Positions 44,297 through 54,469 of a stretch of DNA of 64,000 nt are shown here, piece after piece. The translations under genes were made by a program, and so were the position numbers. Source of the DNA: Nostocoides sp. (GTDB taxonomy: Bacteria > Actinomycetota > Actinomycetes > Actinomycetales > Dermatophilaceae); contig JADJEA010000001.1 in the NCBI GenBank assembly GCA_016702415.1, positions 291,001-355,000 on the forward strand. Direction: 5' to 3'. Numbering within the stretch: the first letter of the stretch is position 1; every line of letters begins with the position of its first letter. The notes below the pieces were generated by a model. That model did no database searches, was not told where the DNA came from, and was given only the letters and a program-made list of their open reading frames with translations.

Positions 44297-45502
44297 ATGC
44301 GCGCCGCGAACCTCGCGCTCGTCACCGCTGCGGCGTATGCGCGCCCCGAGCCGCGCTCGCGGGCCGAACTCGCCGACGTCACCTCGGTCAGCCGGGCGAC
44401 GGTGGGCCGGCTGGTCGACGACCTCGTCCGGGCCGGGTTGCTCGTCGAGGGCCCGGCCGCGCCCAGTCAGGGCCCGGGCCGCCCGTCGATCCCGCTCCTG
44501 CCGACAGGACATCGGTATGCCGCCCTCGGCCTCCAGGTCAACGTCCGGCGCCTGACCGCCCGTGTGGTCGACCTGGCGGGCACCCTCGTGAGCGAGTCCG
44601 TGATCGATGGGGATTTCACCGATTCCGATCCGGACACCGTTCTCCCCCAACTCCTCTCACTGGGCCGGGAGGTGGTTCGGAGCAGCGCGGATGGCCGCGA
44701 GGTCGTCGGTGCCGGCCTGGCGCTGCCCGGCCTCGTCGGGGCCGACGGCCAGCTCTTGCGTGCGCCCAACCTCGGCTGGCAGGAGGTCGACATCCGCGCC
44801 ATCGTCGATGGGCGCTTGGGGGGACTGCCGCTGGTGATCGACAACGAGGCAACCTTCGCCGCGCTCACCGCCGCGCGCCACGCGCCCGGACGGCCCGCGG
44901 CCATCGGCGACTTCGTCTATCTCTCCGGCGAGGTGGGCGTCGGTGGGGCGATCGTCGTCGACGGCCAGGTCCTGCGCGGCCGGCACGGGTGGGCCGGCGA
45001 GGTCGGCCATGTCCCGGTCACCGCGGACGGTCCGCGCTGCCCGTGCGGATCCACCGGCTGCCTTGAGACGTATGTCGGCCGCTCGGCTCTGCTCGCCCGG
45101 GCGGGACTGCCGGTCGACTCGCCGCCTGCGGCCCTCGCCGCGGCGATGGGACGCGGAGAGCACCGCGCCGTGACCGCGATCGAGGAGGCGGCCCGGGCGC
45201 TCGCCGTCGCTTTGGGTGGCGTCGTCAATGTCCTGGACGTGCCGACCGTCGTCCTCGGCGGCCACCTCGCCGATCTGGGCGCGGCGCTCGCGGACCGGGT
45301 GCAGTCGGGTCTGGCGGAGCGGGTCCTGGCCAGCCGCTGGGTCCCGCCGGTCGTGCTGGTCGGCTCCAGCGATATCTCGCCGGCGGCGACGGGCGCGGCA
45401 TACGTCCCCTGGAAGGACTGCTCGCCGATCCGGGATCGGTGCTCGCCCGGGGGCGCGCGGCGGCATACTGACCGCCGGGAGGTGAGCGGCGGATGGCGGT
45501 GA
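44297..45502 (+). CDS. ROK-family transcriptional regulator (XylR-like); ends disturbed by apparent frameshifts
   Basis: Repressor with an N-terminal winged helix (SRAELADVTSVSRATVGRLV, then DDLVRAGLLVEG) and a ROK sugar-kinase-like domain: PLVIDNEATFAAL, GEVGVGGAIVVDGQVLRG, GEVGHVPV, and the zinc motif CPCGSTGCLETY. I list ATG 44297, but a GTG near 44255 in another frame encodes VSVAPPRRPGTA, which would make a natural N-terminus after one shift. At the other end the frame runs to 45502 through an unlikely tail. A shift at about 45,395, beside a CGGCATAC copy, would give the expected ending (LEGLLADPGSVLARGRAAAY) with stop at 45479-45481. Probably controls xylA and the genes behind it. Confidence 0.82.
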   Translation: MRAANLALVTAAAYARPEPRSRAELADVTSVSRATVGRLVDDLVRAGLLVEGPAAPSQGPGRPSIPLLPTGHRYAALGLQVNVRRLTARVVDLAGTLVSESVIDGDFTDSDPDTVLPQLLSLGREVVRSSADGREVVGAGLALPGLVGADGQLLRAPNLGWQEVDIRAIVDGRLGGLPLVIDNEATFAALTAARHAPGRPAAIGDFVYLSGEVGVGGAIVVDGQVLRGRHGWAGEVGHVPVTADGPRCPCGSTGCLETYVGRSALLARAGLPVDSPPAALAAAMGRGEHRAVTAIEEAARALAVALGGVVNVLDVPTVVLGGHLADLGAALADRVQSGLAERVLASRWVPPVVLVGSSDISPAATGAAYVPWKDCSPIRDRCSPGGARRHTDRREVSGGWR

Positions 45503-46509
45503 GTGTCAAGGACGTCGCCAAGCTGGCCGGAGTGTCGGTCGGCACGGTGAGCAATGTCCTCAACCGTCCCACCGGGGTGCGCCCGCAGACCCGCGAGCGG
45601 GTCGAGGGAGCGATCGCCCAGCTCGGGTTCATCCGCAACGACTCGGCTCGCCAGTTGCGGGCGGGCCGCAGCCGGATGATCGGCTACGTCGTCCTCGACG
45701 CGGCGAATCCGTTTTTCACGGACGTGGCACGCGGGATCGACGAGGGTGCCCGCGCGGAAGGCCTCGTGCTCTTCCTCGCCGACAGCCATCAGGACGCCGA
45801 TCGAGAGGACCAGTTCCTCGAGCAATTCCTCGAACAACGCGTCCGCGGTGTGTGCATCACGCCGGTCGACAGCGGGAATCGGCGCCTGCTGTCGCTGGCC
45901 GAGCGTGGCGTCCCGGTCGTCATGGTCGACCGCGCGCCGGCGAGCCAGGAGGACCGGTGGTGCAGCGTCGGGGTCGACGACGTGCTGGGCGGTGAGTTGG
46001 CGGCCAGGCATCTGCTCGATCTCGGGCACGAGCGGATCGCGTATGCCGGTGACTCCCGCCGCCTCCCGCAGTCGGTTGATCGGCTGGCCGGGGTTCGTCG
46101 CGCGCTGGCCTCGCGGGGGATGGACGAGGACCACGGTGTCGTCCTGCACACCGAGGGCATGCGCGTCGCCGACGGTCGCTCGGCGGCGGCCCGCCTGCTC
46201 GCGCTGCCGCGGCGACGCCGTCCACGGGCCGTGGTGTGCGGCAACGATCTTCTGGCTCTCGGGGTGCTGCAGCAGGTGATCGGTCAGGGCTTGCGAGTGC
46301 CCGCGGACGTGGCGATCGTCGGCTACGACGACATCGAGTTCGCGGCCGCGGCGGCGGTCCCGCTGACGTCCGTGGTCCAGCCGCGCCTGGAGCTCGGCCG
46401 GGCCGCGGCGCGGCTGCTGCTGCGTGAGGAGGACGAGGGGCCCGGGCACGTGCACGAGCACGTGAGTTTCGAGCCCGCGCTGGTGGTCCGCGCTTCCACG
46501 GTGGGTTGA
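45493..46509 (+). CDS. LacI-family transcriptional regulator of the rhamnose genes
   Basis: 338 residues. DNA-binding domain VKDVAKLAGVSVGTVSNVLN (residues 5-24) with NDSARQLRAGRSRMIGYVVL hinge and periplasmic-binding-like sensor domain: NPFFTDVARGIDEGAR, VVMVDRAP, DDVLGGELAARHLLDLGHER, AVVCGNDLLALGVLQQ, VAIVGYDDIEFAAAAAVPLT. ATG 45493 has GGGAGGTGAG upstream. A LacI-type near-palindrome sits 36 bp past its stop, in front of the rhamnose isomerase gene, so it most likely controls that operon in response to rhamnose or a derivative. Confidence 0.92.
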   Translation: MAVSVKDVAKLAGVSVGTVSNVLNRPTGVRPQTRERVEGAIAQLGFIRNDSARQLRAGRSRMIGYVVLDAANPFFTDVARGIDEGARAEGLVLFLADSHQDADREDQFLEQFLEQRVRGVCITPVDSGNRRLLSLAERGVPVVMVDRAPASQEDRWCSVGVDDVLGGELAARHLLDLGHERIAYAGDSRRLPQSVDRLAGVRRALASRGMDEDHGVVLHTEGMRVADGRSAAARLLALPRRRRPRAVVCGNDLLALGVLQQVIGQGLRVPADVAIVGYDDIEFAAAAAVPLTSVVQPRLELGRAAARLLLREEDEGPGHVHEHVSFEPALVVRASTVG

Positions 46510-46544
46510 CGAGCGCGGCATACGGCCTTATCGTTCAACGTGAG

Positions 46545-46556
46545 TGAAACGATTCA
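46545..46556. promoter_or_regulatory. LacI-type operator in front of the rhamnose isomerase gene
   Basis: TGAAACGATTCA is a near-perfect 12-bp palindrome with a central CG, the usual form of LacI-family sites. It is 22-33 bp before the isomerase start and immediately behind the LacI gene. Confidence 0.75.
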
Positions 46557-46577
46557 ATAACTCGTCGGAGTGTGTCA

Positions 46578-47749
46578 ATGATCCCCACCCTCACGCCCGC
46601 CGCCCTTGATGTCCTCGACCGGCTCGCGATCGAGGTGCCGTCGTGGGCGTTCGGCAACTCCGGCACCCGGTTCCGGGTCTTCGGCACGCCCGGGACGCCG
46701 CGCACGGTGCGGGAGAAGATCGCCGATGCCGCTCAGGTGCATGCGGTGACCGGGCTGGCCCCGAGCGTGGCTCTGCACATTCCGTGGGACCGGGTGGACG
46801 ACTACGGGGCGCTGCGGTCGTATGCCGCCGACCTCGGCGTCCGCCTCGGCACGATCAACTCCAACACCTTCCAGGACGAGGCGTTCAAGTTCGGCTCCCT
46901 GACCGCGGCCGACGAGGGAGTTCGGCAGCGGGCCGTCGACCACCACATCGAGTGCATCGCGATCATGCGTGAGACCGGCTCGACGGATCTGAAGATCTGG
47001 CCCGCCGACGGATCGAACTACCCGGGGCAGACCGACCTCCGCCAGCGCCAGGACTCCCTCGCGGCGTCCTTGCGGACGATCTATGACGCGCTCGATCCCG
47101 GGCAGCGGCTGGTTCTGGAGTACAAGTTCTTCGAGCCCGCCTTCTATGCCACCGACGTGCCGGACTGGGGCACGGCATACGCCCAGGTCGCCGCGCTCGG
47201 CGAGCGCGCCGTGGTCTGTCTGACACCGGACACCACGCTCCCGGAACGAATATCGAGCAGATCGTCGCCACGCTCCTGCGGCTGGGCAAGCTCGGCTCCT
47301 TCGACTTCAACAGCCGCTTCTATGCCGATGACGACCTCATCGTCGGGGCGGCTGATCCGTTCCAGTTGTTCCGCATCATGGCCGAGGTCATCCGCGGCGG
47401 TGGCCTCGACCCCGGCTCGGGCGTGGCGCTCATGCTCGACCAGTGCCACAACATCGAGGCCAAGATCCCCGGCCAGATCCGCTCGGTGCTCAACGTCCAG
47501 GAGATGACCGCCCGGGCGCTGTTGATCGACCGCACCGCGCTCGCCGCCGCCCAGGCTGCCAATGATGTCTTGACGGCGAACGCGGTCGTCATGGACGCGT
47601 TCTATACCGATGTCCGGCCCGCGCTGGCCGCCTGGCGCGAGGAGCGCGGACTGCCGGCCGACCCCATGCGCGCCTTCGCCGACTCCGGCTACCTCCAGCG
47701 CATTGCCGCCGATCGCGCCGGCGGCACCCAGGCTGGGTGGGGCGCGTGA
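46578..47749 (+). CDS. rhaI: L-rhamnose isomerase (RhaI type), one apparent frameshift
   Basis: Converts L-rhamnose to L-rhamnulose; about 390 residues. The first frame covers SWAFGNSGTRFRVFGTPGTP, SVALHIPWDRVDDYGALRSY, LGTINSNTFQDEAFKFGSL, STDLKIWPADGSNYPGQTDL and LVLEYKFFEPAFYATDVPDW. A single lost base at about 47,221 (TGTCTGACACC where TGT-CTC-GAC-ACC is expected) moves the reading to the frame that encodes LDTGHHAPGTNIEQIV, LGSFDFNSRFYADDDLIVGA and the C-terminus through 47749. Both halves are conserved in order. Start ATG 46578; GTG 46572 is possible. Symbol given for the Pseudomonas stutzeri-type family. Confidence 0.88.
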
Positions 47750-47821
47750 GGCGGCCCCCGGGTGCCCCGCACCATCCGCCATTCCCTCGCCCCACCGTCG
47801 ACCCGAATCGCGAGACCGCAC

Positions 47822-49906
47822 ATGCCTGACGCCACCTCGTCCTACTCCACCCCTGCCGACTTGACCTCTCCCACAGCCAATCCGGCCGTCACCGACCTCA
47901 TCGCCCGGGCCAACCGGTTGGGTGCCGATCCGCGCAACACCAACTACGCCGGGGGCAATGCCTCGGCCAAGGGCACGCAGACCGACCCGGTGACGGGCCG
48001 GGACGTCGATCTGCTCTGGGTCAAGGGGTCCGGTGGCGACCTCGGCACGCTCACTCCCGAGGGACTGGCCGTGCTTCGGCTGGACCGGATGCGTGCCCTC
48101 GCGGCGGTCTATCCGGGGCTGGAGCGGGAAGACGAGATGGTCGCCGCCTTCGACTACTGCCTGCACGGCAAGGGCGGGGCGGCACCGTCCATCGACACCG
48201 CGATGCACGGGCTCGTCGATGCCGCCCATGTCGACCATCTCCACCCCGACGCGGGGATCGCCCTCGCCACCGCCGCCGACGGGGAGGCGCTCACGTGCGA
48301 GGTGTATGCCGACCGCGTCGCCTGGGTGCCCTGGCGCCGGCCCGGCTTCCAACTCGGTCTCGACATCGCCGCGATCAGGACGCCAATCCGCAGGCCGTCG
48401 GCTGCATTCTCGGTGGTCACGGGATCACCGCCTGGGGCGCGACGTCGGCTGAGTGCGAACGCAATTCGCTGTGGATGATCGAGACCGCAGCGGCCTATAT
48501 CGCCGAGCACAGTCGGCCGGAGCCGTTCGGTGCGCCCCTGGCCGGTCACGAGCCGCTCCCTCGTGCGCAGCGACGCGCGCGGGCGGCGGCGCTCGCCCCG
48601 ACGATCCGTGGGCTCGTGAGCACCGACCGGCCGATGGTCGGGCACTACACCGACTCCGATGTCGTCCTCGACTTCCTCGCGCGCGCCGCCCACCCGCGTC
48701 TGGCCGACCTGGGCACGTCGTGCCCCGACCACTTCCTGCGGACCAAGGTCACGCCTCTCGTCCTCGACCTGCCGGCGACGGCGACGGCGGAGGCGATGAT
48801 CGCGCGGCTGAAGGAACTCCACGGGGAGTACCGCGCGGCATACCAGGCCTATTACGACCGCCACGCCACACCCGACTCGCCGGCCATCCGCGGAGCCGAC
48901 CCGTTGATCGTGCTCGTCCCGGGGTCGGGATGTTCTCTACGGGCCGGACAAGCAGACTGCGCGGGTGGCGGGGGAGTTCTATGTCAACGCGATCAACGTC
49001 ATGCGCGGCGCCGAGGGCATCTCCACCTATGCCCCGATCGATGAGGCGGAGAAGTTCCGGATCGAGTACTGGGCGCCTCGAAGAGGCCAAACTGCGGCGC
49101 GCCTGCCCAAACCCAAACCACTGGCCACCCGCATCGCGCTCGTCACTGGCGCGGCTCTCCGGCATCGGCCGCGCCATCGCGAATCGCCTTGCGGCAGAGG
49201 GCGCGTGCGTCGTCATCGCCGACCTCTCGCTGGAGAAAGCGCAGGCGGCCGCGGCGCAGATCGGTGGCCCGGATGTGGCGATCGGCGTGACAGTGGACGT
49301 CTCGGACGAAGCGGCCGTCCAGGCGGCCGTGAATGCCGCCGTGCTCGCCTTCGGGGCCTCCTGACCTCGTCGTCAACAACGCCGGGCTGTCGCTGTCGAA
49401 GTCGTTGCTGGACACCACTGTCGAGGATTGGGACCGCCAGCACGATGTCATGGCGCGGGGGTCCTTCCTCGTCTCCCGCCCGCCGCCCGCGTGCTCATCG
49501 ACCAAGGCATGGGCGGTGACATCGTCTCTATCTCGAGCAAGAACTCCGTCTTCGCCGGGCCGAACAATATCGCCTACTCCGCCGTCAAGGCCGACCAGGC
49601 ACATCAGGTCCGGCGCCTCGCCGCCGAGTTGGGCGAGCACGGCATCCGCGTCAACGGGATCAACCCTGATGGCGTCGTCCAGGGCTCGGCATTTCGCGGG
49701 GGGGGGGGGCGAACCGGGCGGCGGTCTACGGCGTGGACGAGAAGGATCTCGGCCGCTTCTATGCCCAGCGCACGATCCGAAGAAGCGAGGTGCTGCCGGA
49801 GTATTGTGCCGCAGCGGTTTTCGCCCTGGTCGGACCTGACCTGACCCGGACCACGGGGATGCACATCCTGGTTGATTCCGGCGTGGCTGCGGCCTTCCTC
49901 CGGTGA
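47822..49906 (+). pseudogene. Bifunctional rhamnulose-1-phosphate aldolase / short-chain dehydrogenase, multiple frameshifts
   Basis: About 690 residues if reassembled. The N-terminal class II aldolase domain shows NTNYAGGNASAKGTQTDPVT, LLWVKGSGGDLGTLTPEGLA, HVDHLHPDAGIALATAADGE, and after a shift at about 48,370, AVGCILGGHGITAWG. The dehydrogenase domain shows GIGRAIANRLAAEGACVVIA, PDLVVNNAGLSLSKSLLDTT, DIVSISSKNSVFAGPNNIAY (Ser, Tyr) and SAVKADQAHQVRRLAAELGE (Lys), ending TTGMHILVDSGVAAAFLR at 49906. At least six frame changes are needed, and one lies in a run of more than ten G near 49,700. This aldolase-dehydrogenase fusion (RhaD/RhaEW type) is common beside RhaI. Called broken as the sequence stands; sequencing error is likely. 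Confidence 0.85.
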
Positions 49907-49911
49907 GCGGT

Positions 49912-51350
49912 ATGCCGCCCGCCCCCTCCCGTTGTCGCCGCGCCCGTCCGGTCGGTTCGCGGCCGTGGATCTGGTGCCTCGTCGGGGAGGGTCATGGTGG
50001 GCGAGATTGGTCCGATGGCGTGCGGCTGACACCCGTGGCGGGCTTTCCCCAACGCGGCGGTGCCGCGGGCGGACGGGTTGCACTGGGGACACCGGCGCTG
50101 CGGGATCAGGTAGTGGCTGGCTGCGGGCCGCGACCGGGCTGGTCGGTGCGGAGGGCCGCTGAGCGTCGGAATCGACTCCTGGGCAGTGGATTACGGCCTG
50201 ATGCGCGACGGCGATCTCCTCGGCGAGCCCTTCCATTATCGCGACGAACGCCGCTGCGCCGAAGGGCCGCGAGCGGTGCACGAGCGCCTCGACCACGCGG
50301 AGCCTTTCAGCCGTCATGGGCCGCAGTTCCTGCCCCTTCACCACCCTTATCAACTCGCCGCCGATCCGCTTCGCGCGCGTGAGGCGGATCGGTTCCTGCT
50401 GATCCCCGATCTCCTCGGCTACTGGCTGACCGGACGGGCCGTGGCCGAGCGAACCAACGCCTCGACCACCGGCCTGCTCGAGCGACCTCAGGGCTCTGGG
50501 ACGACGACGTTGTCAGCCGAACCGAGCTGCCGCGCCGCATCTTTCCGATATCGTCGACGCGGGCGACCGGTGGGCACGATCTCCGGCGGATGGCCGCTGG
50601 GGCGGGAGTGGTTGGCATACCCCCTGGTGCGTGGGTTCGCACGACACGGCGTCCGCGCGGTGGTCGGGGGTCCGCTGGAAGGCGAGGACGCGGCATACAT
50701 CTCCCTGGGGACGTGGGGTCTGGTCGGGGTCGAGTTGGCTCCACCCGGTGCTGAGTGACGATGCGCGGGGTGCGAATTTCACCAACGAGAGGGGTGGACG
50801 GCACGATCCGGTTTCTCACCAATGTCATGGGGACGTGGCTGCTCAGCGAGAGCCTGCGCGCGTGGGGGCACCGACGATCTGATTGGCCTGTCGCCGCGCG
50901 GGGCCGAGATTCCCTCCGGGGCAGCGACATTCGATGTGCAGGACGCCCGCTTCCTGCCCCCGGGGACCCCCGTCCCGATCACGCAGCGGTATGCCGACCG
51001 TCACCTCCCCCCGCCGACCGGCCGTCCCTGCGTTGGTCCGGGCGATCGTCGAGAGTCTCGCCGAGGCCTACGCCCGGGCGGGTGGACGATGCGGAACGCT
51101 TGTCGGAGAAGACCATACGGAGTCGTCCATGTGGTCGGCGGGGGCGCGCGCAACTGTCTGCTGTGCCAGGTTATCGCGGACCACTCCGGTCGACGCGTCG
51201 TGGCCGGACCGGTGGAACGACGGACGGCACTCGGCAACGTCCTGGTTCAGGCCAGGACCGCTGGTCTGACGCGGGACCTCACTTCTCGGACCTCCGGCGT
51301 GACCTCGTCCGACGGTCGGTGGCGCTGCAGAGCTCATTCCGGGGTGAGCG
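49912..51350 (+). pseudogene. rhaB: Rhamnulokinase, heavily frameshifted
   Basis: Fragments in all three frames line up in order as an FGGY kinase: RFAAVDL near the start, VGIDSWAVDYGLMRDGDLLG (about 50,170-50,225), QFLPLHHPYQLAADPLRARE, FLLIPDLLGYWLTGRAVAER, NASTTGLLERPQG, AAYISLGTWGLVGVEL, ANFTNERG, FLTNVMGTWLLSESLRAWG, ARFLPPG, VHVVGGGARNCLLCQVIADH, and VVAGPVE followed by TALGNVLVQARTAGLTRDL. Eight or more frame changes are needed. The start ATG is inside a GTATGCCG copy 6 bp after the aldolase stop. The end is approximate because the gene runs into the homopolymer region. With the isomerase and aldolase it completes phosphorylative rhamnose catabolism. Confidence 0.82.
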
Positions 51351-51360
51351 AGCGCGGCGG

Positions 51361-52080
51361 GTCACAACCCCCCCGGCGGCCCCCCCCCCCCCGCCATGAC
51401 GGTTCCGGGCTGTCGAGTACCCCGCGAGCGGAGGCACGAAGGTGGAGGCGGCCCCAAGATGGCGCTCCCCCCCCGTCGCACCCGCCACCCGAGTCTGCCT
51501 CCCATACGTCCCGTCGTCGCCGCCCCTGCGGGGAGCCCCCCGGGGGCGCGCCTTCCGGCGGCGCCGTCACCGCGCCGCCGCCGTCGCCGGTCCCCAGCAA
51601 CCGAGTCCGCGCTCGCCAGCGCTCGCGGGGCTCGCAAGCCGGGTCCGGGGCCTGGGGGGGCCGCCACCGGGGCCTCGGGAGGAGGGCACCCCACGGGCGA
51701 CACCCCCCCCGCGTCCGGGCCGCCGCGCGCGCGGGCCTGCCGGAGCACGACGGTGACCGTCACCGGTGGGCGCGACGACCATCACCGCGACGGCCGCGCG
51801 CCCACACCACACGACGACCCGCCGCCGCCGGCGCCCTCCCGCGGGGGGGCCCACGACTCGGGTGGCTCGGTATCGGGAGACCGCGGGGGGGCCGGGCCGC
51901 TGGGGGGCCGGCGGCATCGGGGGGGCCGGCTACCGAAGGGGGGCGGACGGGGGGGGGCGGGGGCGGCGGGGGGGCGGGGGGCCGGGATCCGGGGGGGGGC
52001 GGCGCGCCCGCCGTGCGCGGGCGTCGGCGCGCCGGGTGCTTGGGCCTGCGCGGCCGGTGGCCTGCGGTGAGGGCGCGGGT
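51361..52080. other. G/C-homopolymer stretch with no supportable gene, probably low-quality sequence
   Basis: About 720 bp of almost pure G and C with runs of 8-13 identical bases, for example around 51,376 (C) and throughout 51,880-52,010 (G). Open frames here show no family pattern and only Arg/Pro/Gly/Ala. Runs of both G and C suggest loss-of-signal base calls from reads on both strands. I see no RNA gene, terminator or repeat element. Confidence 0.7.
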
Positions 52081-52186
52081 GTGACCCAAGCGGGCCGTTT
52101 GACGTGTCACTCGAACTAGTATACGATTAGTGCGTTGGTCCGGTTGGGCCATCGGGGGTGCGGGTCGACGATGCGGGGGTGTCGTA

Positions 52187-53461
52187 GTGAGCGTTGCAAT
52201 GGTGTCTGCGGTTGCCGGTCACGGCGATCCGGAGGAGTTGTGGGAGCGGGCTCGAGTGATCGCGGGCCAGCTGAACATGCTGTATGCCGAGCTGGCCGAG
52301 GTGACCGCTGCGGTGATCGAGGCGCAGGCGTGGGGTGGGCAGGGGGTGTCCGGTCCCCAGAGCATTGGCTGATGCTGCGGGCGGGTTTGTCGCCGGCGAC
52401 GGCGGCGCAGGTGACCGCGCTGGCCCGGTCGCGGTCCCGGATGCCGGTGTTGACCGGCCTGGTCGATCGAGGACGGTTGTCGTTGGACCAGGCCAGCACG
52501 ATCGCGGTCCGGGTCCCGGCCGGGTATGCCGAGTCGGGTGTGAGATCGCGCCATTGATGACGGTCACCCAGCTACGCCGGGCCGTCGGCCGAGTACGCCT
52601 TCGACCCCGACCCCGGTACTGGCCCTGAGGGTCAGGTGGCGAGGATCGTGGGGTGGATGCCGGGCGGGCGGTGGAGCCGAGCCAGGTCTCACTGGTCTGG
52701 GATGAGGGACGGCTGCTGCTGTGGCTGATGCGCTGGTCGAGATGGCGTCCCGCTCCCTGGCTGGCGTGCCCTCGCCGGCACGGGCCGCGCATTACCGGGT
52801 CTTGGTCCATCTGGACACCGAGGGGGCGTGGCTTAACGCCCGGGGCGGCCTCGCGGTCCGGATCGCGGAACGGGTGGGGTATTGCCGACGCGGCCGTGGC
52901 CTGGCATCGGGACGGGAAACCGGTTTCGGTCGGGCGCACCCGGCGGGCGATCCCGGAACGGACCCGCCGGCTGGTGGAGGACGGGACGGGGCTGCGCCTA
53001 CCCCGGTGCACCGCGGCCGGTTCGTGGAGATCCACCACGTGCGGCATCGCCAGGACGGCGGCGGCCACGACTACGACAACCTCTCTGCCTGTGCCCGCGT
53101 CACCACCGCGCCCACCACGCCGGAGACTTCCACATCACCCCCGGCACCGACCCGCGGGTCCCGTTCGTGTTCACCGCCCGCCATGGATGGACCATCCAGG
53201 TCCCCCACGCGATCCGACACCCGAGCGATCCGACACCCCGAGCGATCCGACACCCCCACGCGATCCAGCCGCTACGCGATCCGCCCGAGGCCCGCTGAGG
53301 CCGACCCCGGGAGGCGACGGCCGCCTGACCGCCCACCGGACTACACACCCCCGCTTGGGGAACGCGCGGACTACGGCGCAACTGTCTTCCGACGACAAGA
53401 CCTCAACCCACCCCACGACGACGGAGACGACGACGCCGCTTACCGTCAGGCGCAGGACTAG
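52187..53461 (+). pseudogene. DUF222 / HNH endonuclease-like protein (13E12 repeat family), frameshifted
   Basis: Typical actinobacterial gene of about 420 residues. The N-terminal DUF222 part reads DPEELWERARVIAGQLNMLY, SPEHWLMLRAGLSPATAAQV, VTALARSRSRMPVLTGLVDR and GRLSLDQASTIAVRVPAG. A degraded middle follows, then the HNH motif RFVEIHHVRHRQDGGGHDYD with NLSA and CPRHHRAHHAGDF in a neighbouring frame. The tail RADYGATVFRRQDLNPPHDD closes the family. At least four frame changes are needed. The AT-rich stretch before it (52,105-52,130) probably holds its promoter. Function in these families is unsettled. Confidence 0.78.
53208..53285. repeat. 16-17-bp tandem array near the 3' end of the HNH gene
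   Basis: GCGATCCGACACCC is repeated at about 53209, 53225 and 53242, followed by two degraded GCGATCC units. It lies in the coding region between the HNH motif and the conserved tail. Confidence 0.75.
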
Positions 53462-53515
53462 CGTTCGCGGACGCCGGTCACGTCCGCGACCCGTGACGGC
53501 TTCTTATAGTTGCTC

Positions 53516-54460
53516 GTGGTCACCGAGCCCGACCTGGGATTTGCGGTATGCCGTGTCCCTCGACGCCGTCGGTCGGCTCGGGTCCTTCAGCGCGGCGGCC
53601 GAGGAACTCGGATATACGCAGTCGGCGGTGAGCCAGCACATCGCTCGCCTCGAACGCATCGTCGGTCACCCCCTCGTGATCCGGCCGGGCGGTCCGAAGC
53701 GGGTGTCCCTGACACCCGCCGGGGAGATCCTTCTGGCGCACGCGCGGGCGATCAGCGACCGAATCGACAGCGCGTATGCCGACCTCGAAGCCCTCCAACG
53801 TGGTGCCGCCGGGGTGCTTCGAGTCGGGTGCTACCAGAGCGTCGGGGCGCGCATCCTCCGGCGGGGTGCTCCGCGAGTTCGCCGCCGCCGGCCGCGGGTG
53901 CGGGTCGAGCTGACCGAGGCCGAGGACGACGCGGTACTGCTCTCCGAGTGGAGCAGGGGGTCCTCGACTCACCTTCGTCGCCTATCCGATCGCGGCCGGG
54001 CCATTCCGCGGCGAGGAAATCCTCGAGGACCCTTACGTCGTCGTCGTGGGGAACACGATCCCCTGGCCTCGGGCACCGACGACCTCCCTCGACGCGTTGG
54101 ACGGGCGACCGCTCGTGACATACGCGCAGATGCGGGAGGTCCACTGATCGAGAATCGGCTGGCCCGCCCGCAGCTTCGCGAACAGATCGTCTTCCGCTCG
54201 AACGACAACGGCATGCTGCTCGGGCTGGCTGCGGAAGGAGTGGGGCGGCGGTGATCTCCTGGCTTTCGGTCGACCCACACCGGCCCGGCATCCGCGTGCG
54301 GCGGCTGGCCTACGTGAGCCCCCGCGTCGTCGGCATCGCCTGGCATCGTGATCGCTACCGCATCCCGGCCCACCGCGCCTTCATCGACCTCGCGCGCACC
54401 TACGCCCTGCGGGAAGCCCGGCTGCTCTCGGGGATGTCGGCGGCGCGCGGTCAGGAGTGA
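53516..54460 (+). pseudogene. LysR-family regulator (ArgP/CysB-like group), frameshifted
   Basis: Reassembled length about 310. HTH: GSFSAAAEELGYTQSAVSQH, then IARLERIVGHPLVIRPGGPK. The effector domain follows in fragments: LRVGCYQSVGARIL, VRVELTEAEDDAVLLSE, TFVAYPIAAGPFRGEEILED, PYVVVVGNTI, QLREQIVFRSNDNGMLLGLA, VISWLSVDPHRPGIRVRRLA, and RDRYRIPAHRAFIDLARTYA. Four or more frame changes. A clear TATAGT at 53505-53510 lies six bases before GTG 53516, as for a leaderless message, and supports that start; the first shift is then at about 53,535 next to a GTATGCCG. No target gene is apparent. Confidence 0.8.
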
Positions 54461-54469
54461 CTGCGCGCC

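Noticed and set aside
51361..52080. Open frames of 100-220 codons in the homopolymer stretch
   Set aside because: They consist of Arg/Pro/Gly/Ala only, overlap in several frames and sit in probably unreliable sequence.
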